Shown here: positions 7,365 through 15,877 of the stretch, piece by piece
Layout of the letters: each line of letters opens with the position of its first letter
How positions within the stretch are numbered: position 1 is the stretch's first letter
From: Cellvibrionales bacterium UBA3090
Lineage (GTDB): Bacteria > Pseudomonadota > Gammaproteobacteria > Pseudomonadales > Porticoccaceae
Direction of reading: 5' to 3'
Assembly (NCBI GenBank): GCA_002367235.1
Contig: DFBC01000037.1
Location: 1-29,153 of the forward strand
Length of the DNA stretch: 29,153 bases
Translations under genes and position numbers: made by a program
Notes under the pieces: model-generated
The model's database searches: none
Told to the model about the DNA's origin: nothing
Seen by the model: only the letters and a program-made list of their open reading frames with translations

Positions 7365-8735
7365 TTAGAAAATTTTAGAGGGTAGCCAGGTAGCAAGCGA
7401 TGGGTAGAGAGCCAGCATCAACATCAGTAGGACCTGAATACCAATAAAGGGGATCACGCCACGGTATATATCACCCGTTCGAACGCTATCCGGTGCTACA
7501 CCCCTTAAATAAAACAGTGCGAAGCCAAAGGGCGGCGTCAAAAATGAGGTTTGCAGGTTGATGGCAATCATGATGCCCAGCCAGATAGGGTCTAACCCCA
7601 TGGCGAGCAATACTGGGCCGACGATGGGTACCACGACAAAGGTGATTTCAATAAAATCGAGAATAAACCCAAGTAGAAAAATGACCACCATCACAACAAG
7701 AGTGGCAGTAATGACGCCTCCTGGCATGTCGCGAAACAGCTCCTCAACTAACGTTTCTCCCCCAAAACCACGGAATACGAGTGAGAATACAGCCGCGCCG
7801 ATAAGAATGAGAAACACCATAGAGGTTACTTCGGTCGTAGAGCGAGCCACATCCCTCAGTCGTTCCACTGAAAGTTGGCCGCGCGATAGGGCCAGCAATG
7901 TGGCACCAAGTGCGCCGACTCCCGCCGCTTCAGTTGGTGTCGCGATACCGGTGAGAATTGATCCGAGAACAGCGACGATTAATATCACGGGTGGCAATAG
8001 ACTTTGAATTAATCGAATGGTGCTTAGGGTGTTTTCTGTGTCGGGCTCGGCGACGGGGGCGATTTCGGGCTTAAGGCGAGAAATGATGACTAAATAGCCG
8101 ATATACATCACCACTAACAATAGGCCGGGAATAATAGCCCCAACGAACAAATCGCCAATGGACATGGTCTTGGGGGTAAAAATACCCATTGATAGTTGCG
8201 CTTGCTGATAGGCACTGGAAAGAATATCTCCGAGTAATACCAGTGCAATTGAGGGCGGGATGATTTGCCCCAGTGTGCCGGTGGCACAAATTGAACCGGT
8301 AGCCAGTGATGGGGAATAGCCGCGTTTCAGCATGGTTGGAAGTGACATCAATCCCATGGTTACTACCGTGGCACCGACGATACCGGTGCTGGCCGCCAAC
8401 AACATGCCTACAACTACAACGGATATACCCAAGCCCCCTTTAAATTTGCCAAACAGCAACGACATGCTGTCGAGTAAATCTTCAGCCAGTTTGGACTTTT
8501 CCAGCATCACCCCCATCAGGACAAATAAAGGTACGGCAATTAAGGTGGTGTTATCGATCGTGCCATAGAGCCGATTAGGCAAGGCATGAAGAAACGCCAT
8601 GTCAAAATGGCCTGTCATGTTGCCTACTAGAGCAAACAGTAATGCGGTGCCTGCCAGAGAAAATGCTACGGGGTAACCGGCCATTAATACCACGCAGACC
8701 ACGGCAAACATTAACAAGGGAATATATTCAACCAT
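7365..8735 (-). CDS. dctM: TRAP transporter large permease, DctM family
   Basis: A 456-residue inner-membrane protein with about a dozen hydrophobic helices. It is the channel subunit of a tripartite ATP-independent periplasmic transporter, which imports organic acids or similar anions using a sodium gradient. DctM-type features include IPLFVLMGVMLEKSKLAEDL near the first third, the GMLLAASTGIVGATVVTMG block, the TLGQIIPPSIALVLLGD block and the repeated second-half FLLGFILDFIEITFVVVPI region with LQTSFLTPPFGFALFYL. The substrate is not readable from the permease. Its ATG overlaps the stop of dctQ by one base (TGATG). No dctP solute-binding gene is adjacent. Confidence 0.95.
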   Translation of the reverse strand: MVEYIPLLMFAVVCVVLMAGYPVAFSLAGTALLFALVGNMTGHFDMAFLHALPNRLYGTIDNTTLIAVPLFVLMGVMLEKSKLAEDLLDSMSLLFGKFKGGLGISVVVVGMLLAASTGIVGATVVTMGLMSLPTMLKRGYSPSLATGSICATGTLGQIIPPSIALVLLGDILSSAYQQAQLSMGIFTPKTMSIGDLFVGAIIPGLLLVVMYIGYLVIISRLKPEIAPVAEPDTENTLSTIRLIQSLLPPVILIVAVLGSILTGIATPTEAAGVGALGATLLALSRGQLSVERLRDVARSTTEVTSMVFLILIGAAVFSLVFRGFGGETLVEELFRDMPGGVITATLVVMVVIFLLGFILDFIEITFVVVPIVGPVLLAMGLDPIWLGIMIAINLQTSFLTPPFGFALFYLRGVAPDSVRTGDIYRGVIPFIGIQVLLMLMLALYPSLATWLPSKIF

Positions 8736-9364
8736 CAGACCATTCCCTCTTGTTGCTCGCCAGTGTGTTCGCCGCCGAGCCTAAAAAAGAACAGCAGGTT
8801 TTTGATAATTTCTGCCACACCTTGTAGCAGCATTGTCACAGGCATAATCAGCAACAGTGTTTTAAGCAGATAAACCCAGGGTAACCCCTGAGTTTCTTTG
8901 GAAACTTCACTGACCGCCCAGCTATTCAGGACGTAATCCCAGCTGAAAATAAGAATAAGAAGACTCACGGGAATGAGGAACAGCAGTGCACCTATCGCAT
9001 CTACCAATGCCTGACTGCGAGGGGTAAGTTTTTGGTAGAGAATGTCCACTCGTACATGCCCTCCCCGCTTCAGGGTATAGGCTGCACCGAGAAGAAAAAC
9101 CAGTGCGTGCATGTAGGTCACAGATTCCTGCAACGCAATGGATCCGGTTTCAAGAAAGTAGCGCATCACTACGACGGTACAGGTCGCCACCATCATTGCC
9201 AGGGTCAACCAGGCAATAATCTGACCCGTCCATTCAGTAAAGCAGTCAATGCCTCGGGATAACTGATCCAGAGTGCGTGTAAAAGTACGGTAAGTCACGG
9301 GCAGTTTTCTTATTTTTTTGATAAATGGGCTGCTTATTATACGTTCAATACGGACGAAGCTCAT
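8735..9364 (-). CDS. dctQ: TRAP transporter small permease, DctQ family
   Basis: A 209-residue inner-membrane protein with four predicted helices (about 49-70, 85-105, 124-150 and 165-190). DctQ-type features are the VVVMRYFLETGSIALQES block, the AAYTLKRGGHVRVDIL block and the C-terminal hydrophobic hairpin. It is the membrane partner of DctM. The N-terminus is longer than typical for the family (by 20-30 residues), so an internal start is possible. The gene is divergent from pstS. Translational coupling to dctM is likely from the TGATG overlap. Confidence 0.9.
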   Translation of the reverse strand: MSFVRIERIISSPFIKKIRKLPVTYRTFTRTLDQLSRGIDCFTEWTGQIIAWLTLAMMVATCTVVVMRYFLETGSIALQESVTYMHALVFLLGAAYTLKRGGHVRVDILYQKLTPRSQALVDAIGALLFLIPVSLLILIFSWDYVLNSWAVSEVSKETQGLPWVYLLKTLLLIMPVTMLLQGVAEIIKNLLFFFRLGGEHTGEQQEGMV

Positions 9365-9422
9365 ATAGCCGCCTGCTTCTTGCCCGTAAGCATTCCCTGG
9401 GGAACCTCCATCCCTGTTGTCT

Positions 9423-9478
9423 TTGTCATATTACTGTCACAGATGGTTCATATAGTTGTCATCATCGAAAACTAATAT
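9423..9478 (+). promoter_or_regulatory. Tandem Pho boxes and -10 of the pstS promoter
   Basis: Four 7-base half-sites occur at exact 11-base spacing: TTGTCAT (9423-9429), CTGTCAC (9434-9440), GGTTCAT (9445-9451) and TTGTCAT (9456-9462). This matches two tandem PhoB-binding boxes (consensus half-site CTGTCAT with 4-base gaps). A -10-like TAATAT (9473-9478) begins exactly 10 bases after the last half-site, the known geometry in which PhoB replaces the -35 element. This predicts phosphate-starvation induction of pstS. Confidence 0.88.
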
Positions 9479-9516
9479 GACGTTCGATCATTAACGATAA
9501 GGCCCTGGAGGCAAAA

Positions 9517-10644
9517 GTGAAAAAGACTCATAAATTAGCAATTGCTGGCGCTGCTATGGCGCTGACTGTAGCTAGTGGCACCGCATTAGCCGCTGCTCGT
9601 GACTATGTAAGCATCGTAGGTTCTTCAACCGTTTATCCATTTGCTACTGTAGTTGCAGAGCGCTTTGGTAAGTCAACGGGCAACCCGACCCCAAAAGTTG
9701 AATCAACCGGTTCTGGTGGTGGTATGAAGTTGTTTTGCTCTGGTGTTGGCACCAAGCATCCCGATATAACCAATGCTTCGCGTCGTATGAAAGTGTCAGA
9801 ATACCAGTTGTGCCAAAAAAACGGTGTAACAGATGTAGTTGAAGTGTTAATCGGTTATGACGGTATTGTCGTAGCAAACTCTAAAACCAAAGAGCCTTTC
9901 CAGTTGACTCGCAAGGATCTCTTCCTGGCGTTGGCCTCTCAGGTTCCCGGTCCAGATGGCAAGCTGATTGAAAACCCTTACAACACCTGGAAAGACGTTA
10001 ACCCAGCATTGCCTAACACTAAAATCGAAGTGCTTGGACCACCCCCTACATCAGGAACTCGCGATGCATTCGCTGAGCTAGCGATGGAAGGTGGCGCTAA
10101 GAAATTTGCCGATCTAAAAACCCTTCGTGGTTCAAAAGATGCCGATGAAATTAAAGCGCTGATGGAAAAACTTGGGATTCCAGCCAGCGTGTTTAATAAG
10201 AAAGGCAAGAAAGTATTCAAGGCAGTTGCCCACGCTATTCGTGAAGATGGTCACTACATTGAAGCGGGTGAGAACGACAATCTGATTGTTCAGAAACTGG
10301 AAGCAAACCCCAATGCGCTGGGTATTTTCGGCTTCTCTTTCCTGGATCAAAATAGCGACAAGGTTCAGGGATCAATCATTGAAGGCGTCGAGCCAGAGTT
10401 TGATACTATTGCCAATAAGTCATACCCTATCTCACGCCCACTGTACTTCTACGTTAAGAAGGCCCACATTGGTGTCGTGCCCGGTATTGATGGCTATCTG
10501 TCTGAGTTCAGCAGTGAAAAAGCCTGGGGCGAAGATGGCTACTTGGCTGAAAAGGGTATGATCCCAATGCCAGAAGAACTTCGTGCCCAGTATGCTGATT
10601 CGATTAAGAATCAGAAGATAATGACGGGTGAAGAGTTCAAGTAA
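9517..10644 (+). CDS. pstS: Phosphate ABC transporter substrate-binding protein PstS
   Basis: A 375-residue periplasmic phosphate-binding protein, the high-affinity receptor of the Pst importer. A Sec signal peptide ends near residue 25 (GTALA, then AARDY). Phosphate-binding loops are visible: GSSTVYPF (35-42), STGSGGGM (63-70) and PTSGTRDAF (177-185). The start is GTG, supported by a CTGGAGG ribosome-binding site five bases upstream and by the clean signal peptide. It is longer than E. coli PstS. The promoter carries tandem Pho boxes. A hairpin terminator after the gene should give more pstS than pstCAB transcript, as usual for a binding protein. Confidence 0.96.
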   Translation: MKKTHKLAIAGAAMALTVASGTALAAARDYVSIVGSSTVYPFATVVAERFGKSTGNPTPKVESTGSGGGMKLFCSGVGTKHPDITNASRRMKVSEYQLCQKNGVTDVVEVLIGYDGIVVANSKTKEPFQLTRKDLFLALASQVPGPDGKLIENPYNTWKDVNPALPNTKIEVLGPPPTSGTRDAFAELAMEGGAKKFADLKTLRGSKDADEIKALMEKLGIPASVFNKKGKKVFKAVAHAIREDGHYIEAGENDNLIVQKLEANPNALGIFGFSFLDQNSDKVQGSIIEGVEPEFDTIANKSYPISRPLYFYVKKAHIGVVPGIDGYLSEFSSEKAWGEDGYLAEKGMIPMPEELRAQYADSIKNQKIMTGEEFK

Positions 10645-10661
10645 TTAATTACGTCTCGACC

Positions 10662-10717
10662 ATAACGGTTTCCCCCACTTACCGTTATAAACCAAAGCCT
10701 GGCAACTGCCAGGCTTT
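10662..10717 (+). terminator. Two hairpins between pstS and pstC
   Basis: First hairpin: ATAACGGT (10662-10669) and ACCGTTAT (10681-10688) around an 11-base loop. Second: AAAGCCTGGC (10694-10703) and GCCAGGCTTT (10708-10717) around a 4-base loop, followed by CCCGTTTTC. The second is a good intrinsic-terminator stem with an interrupted T tract, consistent with partial termination and read-through into pstC. Confidence 0.7.
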
Positions 10718-10782
10718 CCCGTTTTCAGGGAAAGGCTAGGTAAAACAAGTAGGGTAGAAGAAACTAGATCAGTGAAACAGTT

Positions 10783-12171
10783 ATGCAAACAGCCAATATA
10801 CTTATCGTTCTGCTTACATTAAGTGCCGTTGCCTACTATATGGCCCGGGGGCGCTCCGTTGCTATGGCGCAATCCCTCGGTGGAATCCGCCATTTGCACT
10901 CACTACCCTTTTTCTACGGAATGCGTGCGGCTATCTGGTGTTCCCTGCCTTCGATTGCACTGTTATTCCTGTGGTTGATGTTTGATGAGCCGATTATCAG
11001 TGCACTGCTTATCGGTGAATTGCCAGAAAGCTTGCAGCCAACCTCTGCTGCGGAACACAACCTCTTGCTAAATAGTATTGAAAATATTGCCAGTGGCGCA
11101 CTGAGTGCAGAAACAGTAGATCCGGCATTGGTTGCAGCTGCGGAGTCCCTAACGGGCTTGCGGGAGATAGGGCGCAGCTTACTCACTGCTGCCGTACTTT
11201 CTACAGCGGTGCTGGGTATGGGCTGGGGTTGGGTAAAGGTTTCGCCAAAACTTCGTGCTCGACAGCAGGTGGAGCGCGTCTTCAGGGGTATTTTGTTGTC
11301 ATGTGCTTGCGTGGCAATTTTCACCACCCTGGGCATTTTACTTTCGGTGCTGTTTGAGTCATTGCGCTTTTTCCAGGCTGTGCCATTGAGTGAATTCCTG
11401 TTCAGTACGGAATGGAGCCCGCAAATGGCCATTCGAAGCGATCAGGTTGGTTCTTCTGGAAGCTTTGGTGCCATTCCTCTCTTTGTCGGCACGTTACTTA
11501 TTTCGTTTATTGCCATGTTTGTGGCAGTGCCCGTTGGTTTGATGTCTGCCATTTACCTGGCGGAATACGCAACCCCAAGAGTTCGTGGTTTGGCCAAGCC
11601 AGCCCTGGAAGTGTTAGCGGGTATCCCGACGGTTGTTTATGGCTTTTTTGCCGCATTGACCGTTGCCCCCTTTCTTCGTCAAACCGGCGAAAGTATCGGT
11701 TTAGAGGTGTCGTCGGAGAGTGCACTGGCAGCTGGGCTGGTGATGGGGGTAATGATTATCCCCTTCATTTCATCCTTAGCTGATGATGTGATCAACGCGG
11801 TGCCACAGAGCCTGAGAGATGGTTCATTAGGTTTGGGTGCGACACGCTCGGAAACGATTAAACAGGTGATTTTCCCAGCAGCGCTGCCCGGCATTGTAGG
11901 CGGTGTTTTGTTGGCGGTTTCCCGGGCAATTGGTGAAACCATGATTGTGGTGATGGCCGCGGGATTGGCGGCCAATCTGACAGCCAACCCACTGGAAACT
12001 GTGACCACAGTAACCGTGCAAATTGTCACGTTGTTGGTGGGTGACCAAGAGTTTGATAGCCCCAAAACCCTTGCAGCCTTTGCTTTAGGCTTGATGCTTT
12101 TTGTGGTCACGTTGGTGCTTAACTTTATTGCCCTTAATGTGGTGAAGAAATATCGGGAACAATATGACTGA
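10783..12171 (+). CDS. pstC: Phosphate ABC transporter permease PstC
   Basis: A 462-residue inner-membrane permease of the Pst importer. The C-terminal 250 residues form the usual ABC permease domain, with IPLFVGTLLISFIAMFVAVP, VLAGIPTVVYGFFAALTV and the EAA-like loop VPQSLRDGSLGLGATRSETIKQVIFPAALPG split across about 345-375. The N-terminal ~190 residues are extra compared with E. coli PstC (319 residues). They hold helices near 3-20, 49-68 and 131-150 with a soluble segment between the second and third. Such long PstC forms occur in other gammaproteobacteria. No strong ribosome-binding site precedes the ATG. The 3' end overlaps pstA by eight bases. Confidence 0.94.
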   Translation: MQTANILIVLLTLSAVAYYMARGRSVAMAQSLGGIRHLHSLPFFYGMRAAIWCSLPSIALLFLWLMFDEPIISALLIGELPESLQPTSAAEHNLLLNSIENIASGALSAETVDPALVAAAESLTGLREIGRSLLTAAVLSTAVLGMGWGWVKVSPKLRARQQVERVFRGILLSCACVAIFTTLGILLSVLFESLRFFQAVPLSEFLFSTEWSPQMAIRSDQVGSSGSFGAIPLFVGTLLISFIAMFVAVPVGLMSAIYLAEYATPRVRGLAKPALEVLAGIPTVVYGFFAALTVAPFLRQTGESIGLEVSSESALAAGLVMGVMIIPFISSLADDVINAVPQSLRDGSLGLGATRSETIKQVIFPAALPGIVGGVLLAVSRAIGETMIVVMAAGLAANLTANPLETVTTVTVQIVTLLVGDQEFDSPKTLAAFALGLMLFVVTLVLNFIALNVVKKYREQYD

Positions 12172-13450
12172 TCTCAACCAATCTCGAACAGAGCAGATTC
12201 AGCGCAGTCTGGCCAAACGTTATCGTGCAGAAAAGCGTTTTAGGCTGTATGGCACGATGGCGATTGCCTTTGGATTGTTGTGTGTGGTGCTGTTATTTAG
12301 CGACATTATCAGTAAGGGCTACAGGGCTTTTCAGCAAACCTATGTTCAGCTTGAAATAACCTATGATGCCAATGTTTTGGGGGTCACTGATGTCGGTGAC
12401 TCCCAGCAAGTGGCACTAGGTGACTTCCAGGGCATTGTTAAAAAGGCACTTAAAGCACGTTTTACAGAGGTAGCTGGTCGCAAGGCAAAACGTGACTTGT
12501 ATGGTTTGATCAGTAATGGCGCAGGGTATACGTTGCGCGACAGGCTCGTGGCAAACCCCGAGCTATTAAATCAGACAGAAACCCTGTGGTTGGTTGCCGA
12601 CGATGACATCGACACCTACTACAAAAGCATCGGTAGTAAAGCCGGAGCGTTTATTGGCCGGACGAGCGAGGGTCGACAGAACTGGGTTGCTCAACTGGTT
12701 GAGTCGGGTGATATAGAGTTGCGCTTTAACCGCAACTTCTTTACCCACGGCGATTCTCGCGAGCCTGAATTGGCGGGTATACGTGGTGCCGCAATGGGCT
12801 CATTATTTACTCTGGTCGTGACTATCATGTTGTCCTTTCCCATTGGTGTTGCAGCAGCGATTTATCTTGAAGAATTTGCACCACGCAACCGCTGGACTGA
12901 TTTAATCGAAGTCAACATCAACAACCTTGCCGCCGTTCCGTCAATCATCTTTGGCTTGCTGGGGCTGGCCATTTTTATTAACTTTTTCCATGTGCCCAGA
13001 TCGGTTCCCCTGGTGGGTGGGTTAGTGTTAACGCTAATGACGTTGCCGACGATTATTATTTCCAGTCGCGCAGCGATTAAGGCTGTTCCTCCATCTATTC
13101 GCGATGCTGCCATCGGTGTGGGGGCCTCCCCAATGCAGGTGGTTCTGCATCACGTATTGCCACTGGCAATGCCCGGGATGTTAACGGGTGCCATCATTGG
13201 TATGGCCCAAGCATTGGGAGAAACTGCGCCCTTGCTGATGATTGGTATGGTGGCATTTATTGTGGATGTGCCGGGTGGGTTTACAGATCCATCTACGGTT
13301 TTACCCGTTCAAATATTTCTTTGGGCCGACAGCCCCGAAAGAGCTTTTGTAGAGAAAACCTCGGCAGCCATCATGGTATTGCTGACCTTTCTGATAGTAA
13401 TGAATACCTTGGCAGTAGTGCTACGGAAGCGACTTGAGCGTCGTTGGTAG
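12164..13450 (+). CDS. pstA: Phosphate ABC transporter permease PstA, with DUF3333-type N-terminal domain
   Basis: A 428-residue inner-membrane permease, partner of PstC. Residues about 20-46 are a membrane helix, followed by a soluble domain to about 205 that looks like the DUF3333 extension of long PstA proteins. The permease domain begins at GIRGAAMGSLFTLVVTIMLS and includes NNLAAVPSIIFGLLGLA and the EAA-like loop VPPSIRDAAIGVGASPMQVV. It ends with the usual basic tail. The eight-base overlap with pstC and 21-base gap to pstB show a single operon. E. coli PstA is about 296 residues, so the extension is real but not unusual outside enterics. Confidence 0.94.
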   Translation: MTDLNQSRTEQIQRSLAKRYRAEKRFRLYGTMAIAFGLLCVVLLFSDIISKGYRAFQQTYVQLEITYDANVLGVTDVGDSQQVALGDFQGIVKKALKARFTEVAGRKAKRDLYGLISNGAGYTLRDRLVANPELLNQTETLWLVADDDIDTYYKSIGSKAGAFIGRTSEGRQNWVAQLVESGDIELRFNRNFFTHGDSREPELAGIRGAAMGSLFTLVVTIMLSFPIGVAAAIYLEEFAPRNRWTDLIEVNINNLAAVPSIIFGLLGLAIFINFFHVPRSVPLVGGLVLTLMTLPTIIISSRAAIKAVPPSIRDAAIGVGASPMQVVLHHVLPLAMPGMLTGAIIGMAQALGETAPLLMIGMVAFIVDVPGGFTDPSTVLPVQIFLWADSPERAFVEKTSAAIMVLLTFLIVMNTLAVVLRKRLERRW

Positions 13451-13471
13451 TTCCCACTCAAAAGAGGAATA

Positions 13472-14347
13472 ATGGTGAACAGAATGGTAATGAATGTAGC
13501 GATAGATATGCCGGCAGGATTAATGGAAACCGAAAACGAAAAAAATACGTCTGTGTACCCTGAGGTCAGTGTCGGGGTTCCCCTAGTGGCCTCGCCCAAA
13601 ATGTCGATGCGCAATGTCGATGTTTTTTATGGAGAGAAGCAGGCTATCTACAATGTAAATGTGGATATTGGCCAGAACGAAGTTATTGCCATGATCGGCC
13701 CTTCGGGCTGTGGTAAATCTACATTCCTTCGTAGCATCAATCGCATGAATGATACGGTCGACAGCTGTAAAGTCACTGGTCAGCTAACCCTCGATGGTGA
13801 AGATATCTATGCGGCTAAAATGGATCCGGTAGCACTGCGGGCCAGAGTGGGGATGGTGTTTCAGAAACCCAACCCGTTTCCCAAAACTATCTACGATAAC
13901 GTGGCCTATGGCCCGCGCTTACACGGGCTGGCGAGCCGTCGTGCAGAATTAGATGAAATTGTCGAAACCAGCCTGACTCGCGCCGGTTTGTGGACCGAAG
14001 TGAAGGATCGCCTGGATCAGCCGGGTACAGGGCTATCGGGTGGTCAGCAACAACGGCTGTGTATTGCCCGGGCCATTGCCATTAGTCCGGAAGTCATCTT
14101 GATGGATGAACCCTGTTCAGCACTCGACCCAATAGCCACAGCAAAAATTGAAGAATTGATCGCTGAACTGTCGAAGAATTACACCATCGCCATTGTGACC
14201 CACTCCATGCAACAGGCTGCACGGGTTTCTCACCGCACGGCGTATTTCCACTTGGGGCATCTGGTTGAGGTCAATGAAACGGAAAAAGTGTTTACTGCAC
14301 CGGAACATCAACTCACAGAAGCCTATATTACCGGTCGTTTTGGTTAA
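13472..14347 (+). CDS. pstB: Phosphate ABC transporter ATP-binding protein PstB
   Basis: A 291-residue ATPase powering the Pst importer at the inner membrane's cytoplasmic face. Walker A GPSGCGKST is at 76-84, the Q-loop block VGMVFQKPNPFP near 126-137, the ABC signature LSGGQQQR at 188-195, Walker B VILMDEP at 208-214, and the switch histidine in VTHSMQQA near 242. The first ~40 residues precede the conserved domain and may be shorter if translation starts at a later ATG. The chosen ATG has an AGAGGA sequence just upstream. Confidence 0.97.
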   Translation: MVNRMVMNVAIDMPAGLMETENEKNTSVYPEVSVGVPLVASPKMSMRNVDVFYGEKQAIYNVNVDIGQNEVIAMIGPSGCGKSTFLRSINRMNDTVDSCKVTGQLTLDGEDIYAAKMDPVALRARVGMVFQKPNPFPKTIYDNVAYGPRLHGLASRRAELDEIVETSLTRAGLWTEVKDRLDQPGTGLSGGQQQRLCIARAIAISPEVILMDEPCSALDPIATAKIEELIAELSKNYTIAIVTHSMQQAARVSHRTAYFHLGHLVEVNETEKVFTAPEHQLTEAYITGRFG

Positions 14348-14384
14348 TGCGTGCTATTAGCAGAATTTTTAGTAGGAGTGGTCA

Positions 14385-15074
14385 ATGGATAAGTTAAATC
14401 TGGATCAACATATCTCAAAGCAATTCAATGATGACCTTGAAGAGATAAAAACCAGCATGCTGGAAATGGGTGGGCTGGTTGAAAAGCAGGTGGCTGATGC
14501 GGTCAAGGCACTGGTAGATGCCGATAGCGGGTTGGCTGAGCGGGTCATTGAAGTTGAATCGCAGATCGATGAAATGGAAATGGACATTGATGAAACCAGC
14601 ATCACACTGATTGCTCGGCGGCAGCCAGCCGCCAGTGACTTGCGCTTGGTGATTGCCGTCACCAAAACCATTCGTGATTTGGAGCGAATTGGTGATGAAG
14701 CGCAAAAGATTGCCAAAATGGCAATCAAACTGTCTGAAGAAGGTAATGCGCCTCGAGGTTATACGGAGGTGCGCCATATAGGAAACTGTGTGCGCAAGAT
14801 GCTCAATGATTCGCTGGATGCTTTTTCGCGATTTGATGCGGTATCAGCCATTGCCACGATGCACGAAGACAAAGAAGTGGACATGGATTACAAAACAGCG
14901 CTGCGGGAAATGATTACCTATATGATGGAGGATCCTCGCAGTATTTCTCGATCCATGAATATTCTTTGGGCGCTCAAGTCGTTAGAGCGGGTGGGTGACC
15001 ACGCTAAAAATATCTGTGAACAAGTTGTTTATTTGGTACAAGGGCGAGATATCCGTCACACAAAACTGGATTAG
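14385..15074 (+). CDS. phoU: Phosphate signalling regulator PhoU
   Basis: A 229-residue cytoplasmic all-helical protein with two PhoU repeats, each a three-helix bundle (about 18-105 and 120-215). Metal-binding-type blocks are visible: the first repeat has SDLRLVIAVTKTIRDLERIGDEAQKI broken across 86-111, and the second ends in LKSLERVGDHAKNICEQVVYL. PhoU damps PhoR activity and Pst uptake when phosphate is plentiful. An AGGAG ribosome-binding site precedes the ATG. It is the last gene of the pst operon, as in most gammaproteobacteria. Confidence 0.96.
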   Translation: MDKLNLDQHISKQFNDDLEEIKTSMLEMGGLVEKQVADAVKALVDADSGLAERVIEVESQIDEMEMDIDETSITLIARRQPAASDLRLVIAVTKTIRDLERIGDEAQKIAKMAIKLSEEGNAPRGYTEVRHIGNCVRKMLNDSLDAFSRFDAVSAIATMHEDKEVDMDYKTALREMITYMMEDPRSISRSMNILWALKSLERVGDHAKNICEQVVYLVQGRDIRHTKLD

Positions 15075-15118
15075 CCTGAGTGGCGAGTAACGTGCTAAGT
15101 CAGGCCTATTAATGCCTT

Positions 15119-15148
15119 AAAAAACCGGATGAAATTTCCGGTTTTTTT
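15119..15148 (+). terminator. Rho-independent terminator of the pst-phoU operon
   Basis: AAACCGGA (15122-15129) and TCCGGTTT (15137-15144) form a stem extended by an A-run before and a T-run after, with a 7-base loop and seven Ts at 15142-15148. This is a canonical intrinsic terminator 45 bases after phoU. Confidence 0.92.
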
Positions 15149-15203
15149 ATGCCTGAATTGCCCTTAAACTGAATCCATTAATCCGACAAGCTGGAGTATT
15201 TGA

Positions 15204-15851
15204 GTGAAGGAATTGTTCGAAAAAAATGTTGCTTGGGCTCAGGCCGTTAAAGAGAAAGACCCCAGTTTTTTCGAGCAGCTTTCCAAGCAGCAAGCGCCGG
15301 AGTTTCTATGGATTGGCTGCTCTGATAGCCGGGTTCCCGCGAATGAAATTGTCGGGTTGATGCCAGGAGAGTTATTTGTTCACCGCAACGTAGCCAATAT
15401 GGTGGTACATACTGACCTTAATTGCCTGTCAGTCATACAGTACGCCGTTGAATATCTCAAAGTGAAACATGTGATCGTCTGTGGTCACTACGGCTGCGGC
15501 GGGGTGAGAGCCTCGGTGGAGAGAAAGCGGTTGGGTCTTATTGATAATTGGCTGCTCAATGTTCAGGATGTGCAGTATATTCATAAAGCTTACCTGACAG
15601 AGGGCGGTGATAAGACAGAGGTCGTTAATCAGGTCTGTGAATTAAATGTTGCAGAGCAGGTGGTTAATGTCTGTAAGACCAACATTATTAAAGATGCTTG
15701 GTTGCGGGGGCAGAAGGTGACCGTTCATGGTTGGATCTACAGTATTGCCGATGGACTGCTAAAGGACTTAGGCGTGAACATTACCAAGGTAGAAGAAATA
15801 CGCTCCAAATATGACGCGGCAGTTGAAGGTATAAAGAAACGCTACGCTTAA
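15204..15851 (+). CDS. can: Beta-class carbonic anhydrase
   Basis: A 215-residue cytoplasmic zinc enzyme interconverting CO2 and bicarbonate. The zinc ligands and catalytic dyad are all present: Cys39, Asp41 and Arg43 in CSDSR, and His95 and Cys98 in the CGHYGCGG block. The layout and length match E. coli Can (220 residues). I accept the GTG start because CTGGAG lies seven bases upstream and the N-terminus aligns with the family. The gene follows the pst terminator and is 26 bases before the crotonase gene. Confidence 0.93.
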   Translation: MKELFEKNVAWAQAVKEKDPSFFEQLSKQQAPEFLWIGCSDSRVPANEIVGLMPGELFVHRNVANMVVHTDLNCLSVIQYAVEYLKVKHVIVCGHYGCGGVRASVERKRLGLIDNWLLNVQDVQYIHKAYLTEGGDKTEVVNQVCELNVAEQVVNVCKTNIIKDAWLRGQKVTVHGWIYSIADGLLKDLGVNITKVEEIRSKYDAAVEGIKKRYA

Positions 15852-15877
15852 TACTCAGGTTTTTAAGGCTCTAATTC

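Noticed and set aside
11679..12110. Long antisense frames within pstC, pstA, dctM and putA
   Set aside because: These overlap strongly conserved genes in other frames, have low-complexity compositions and no family features.
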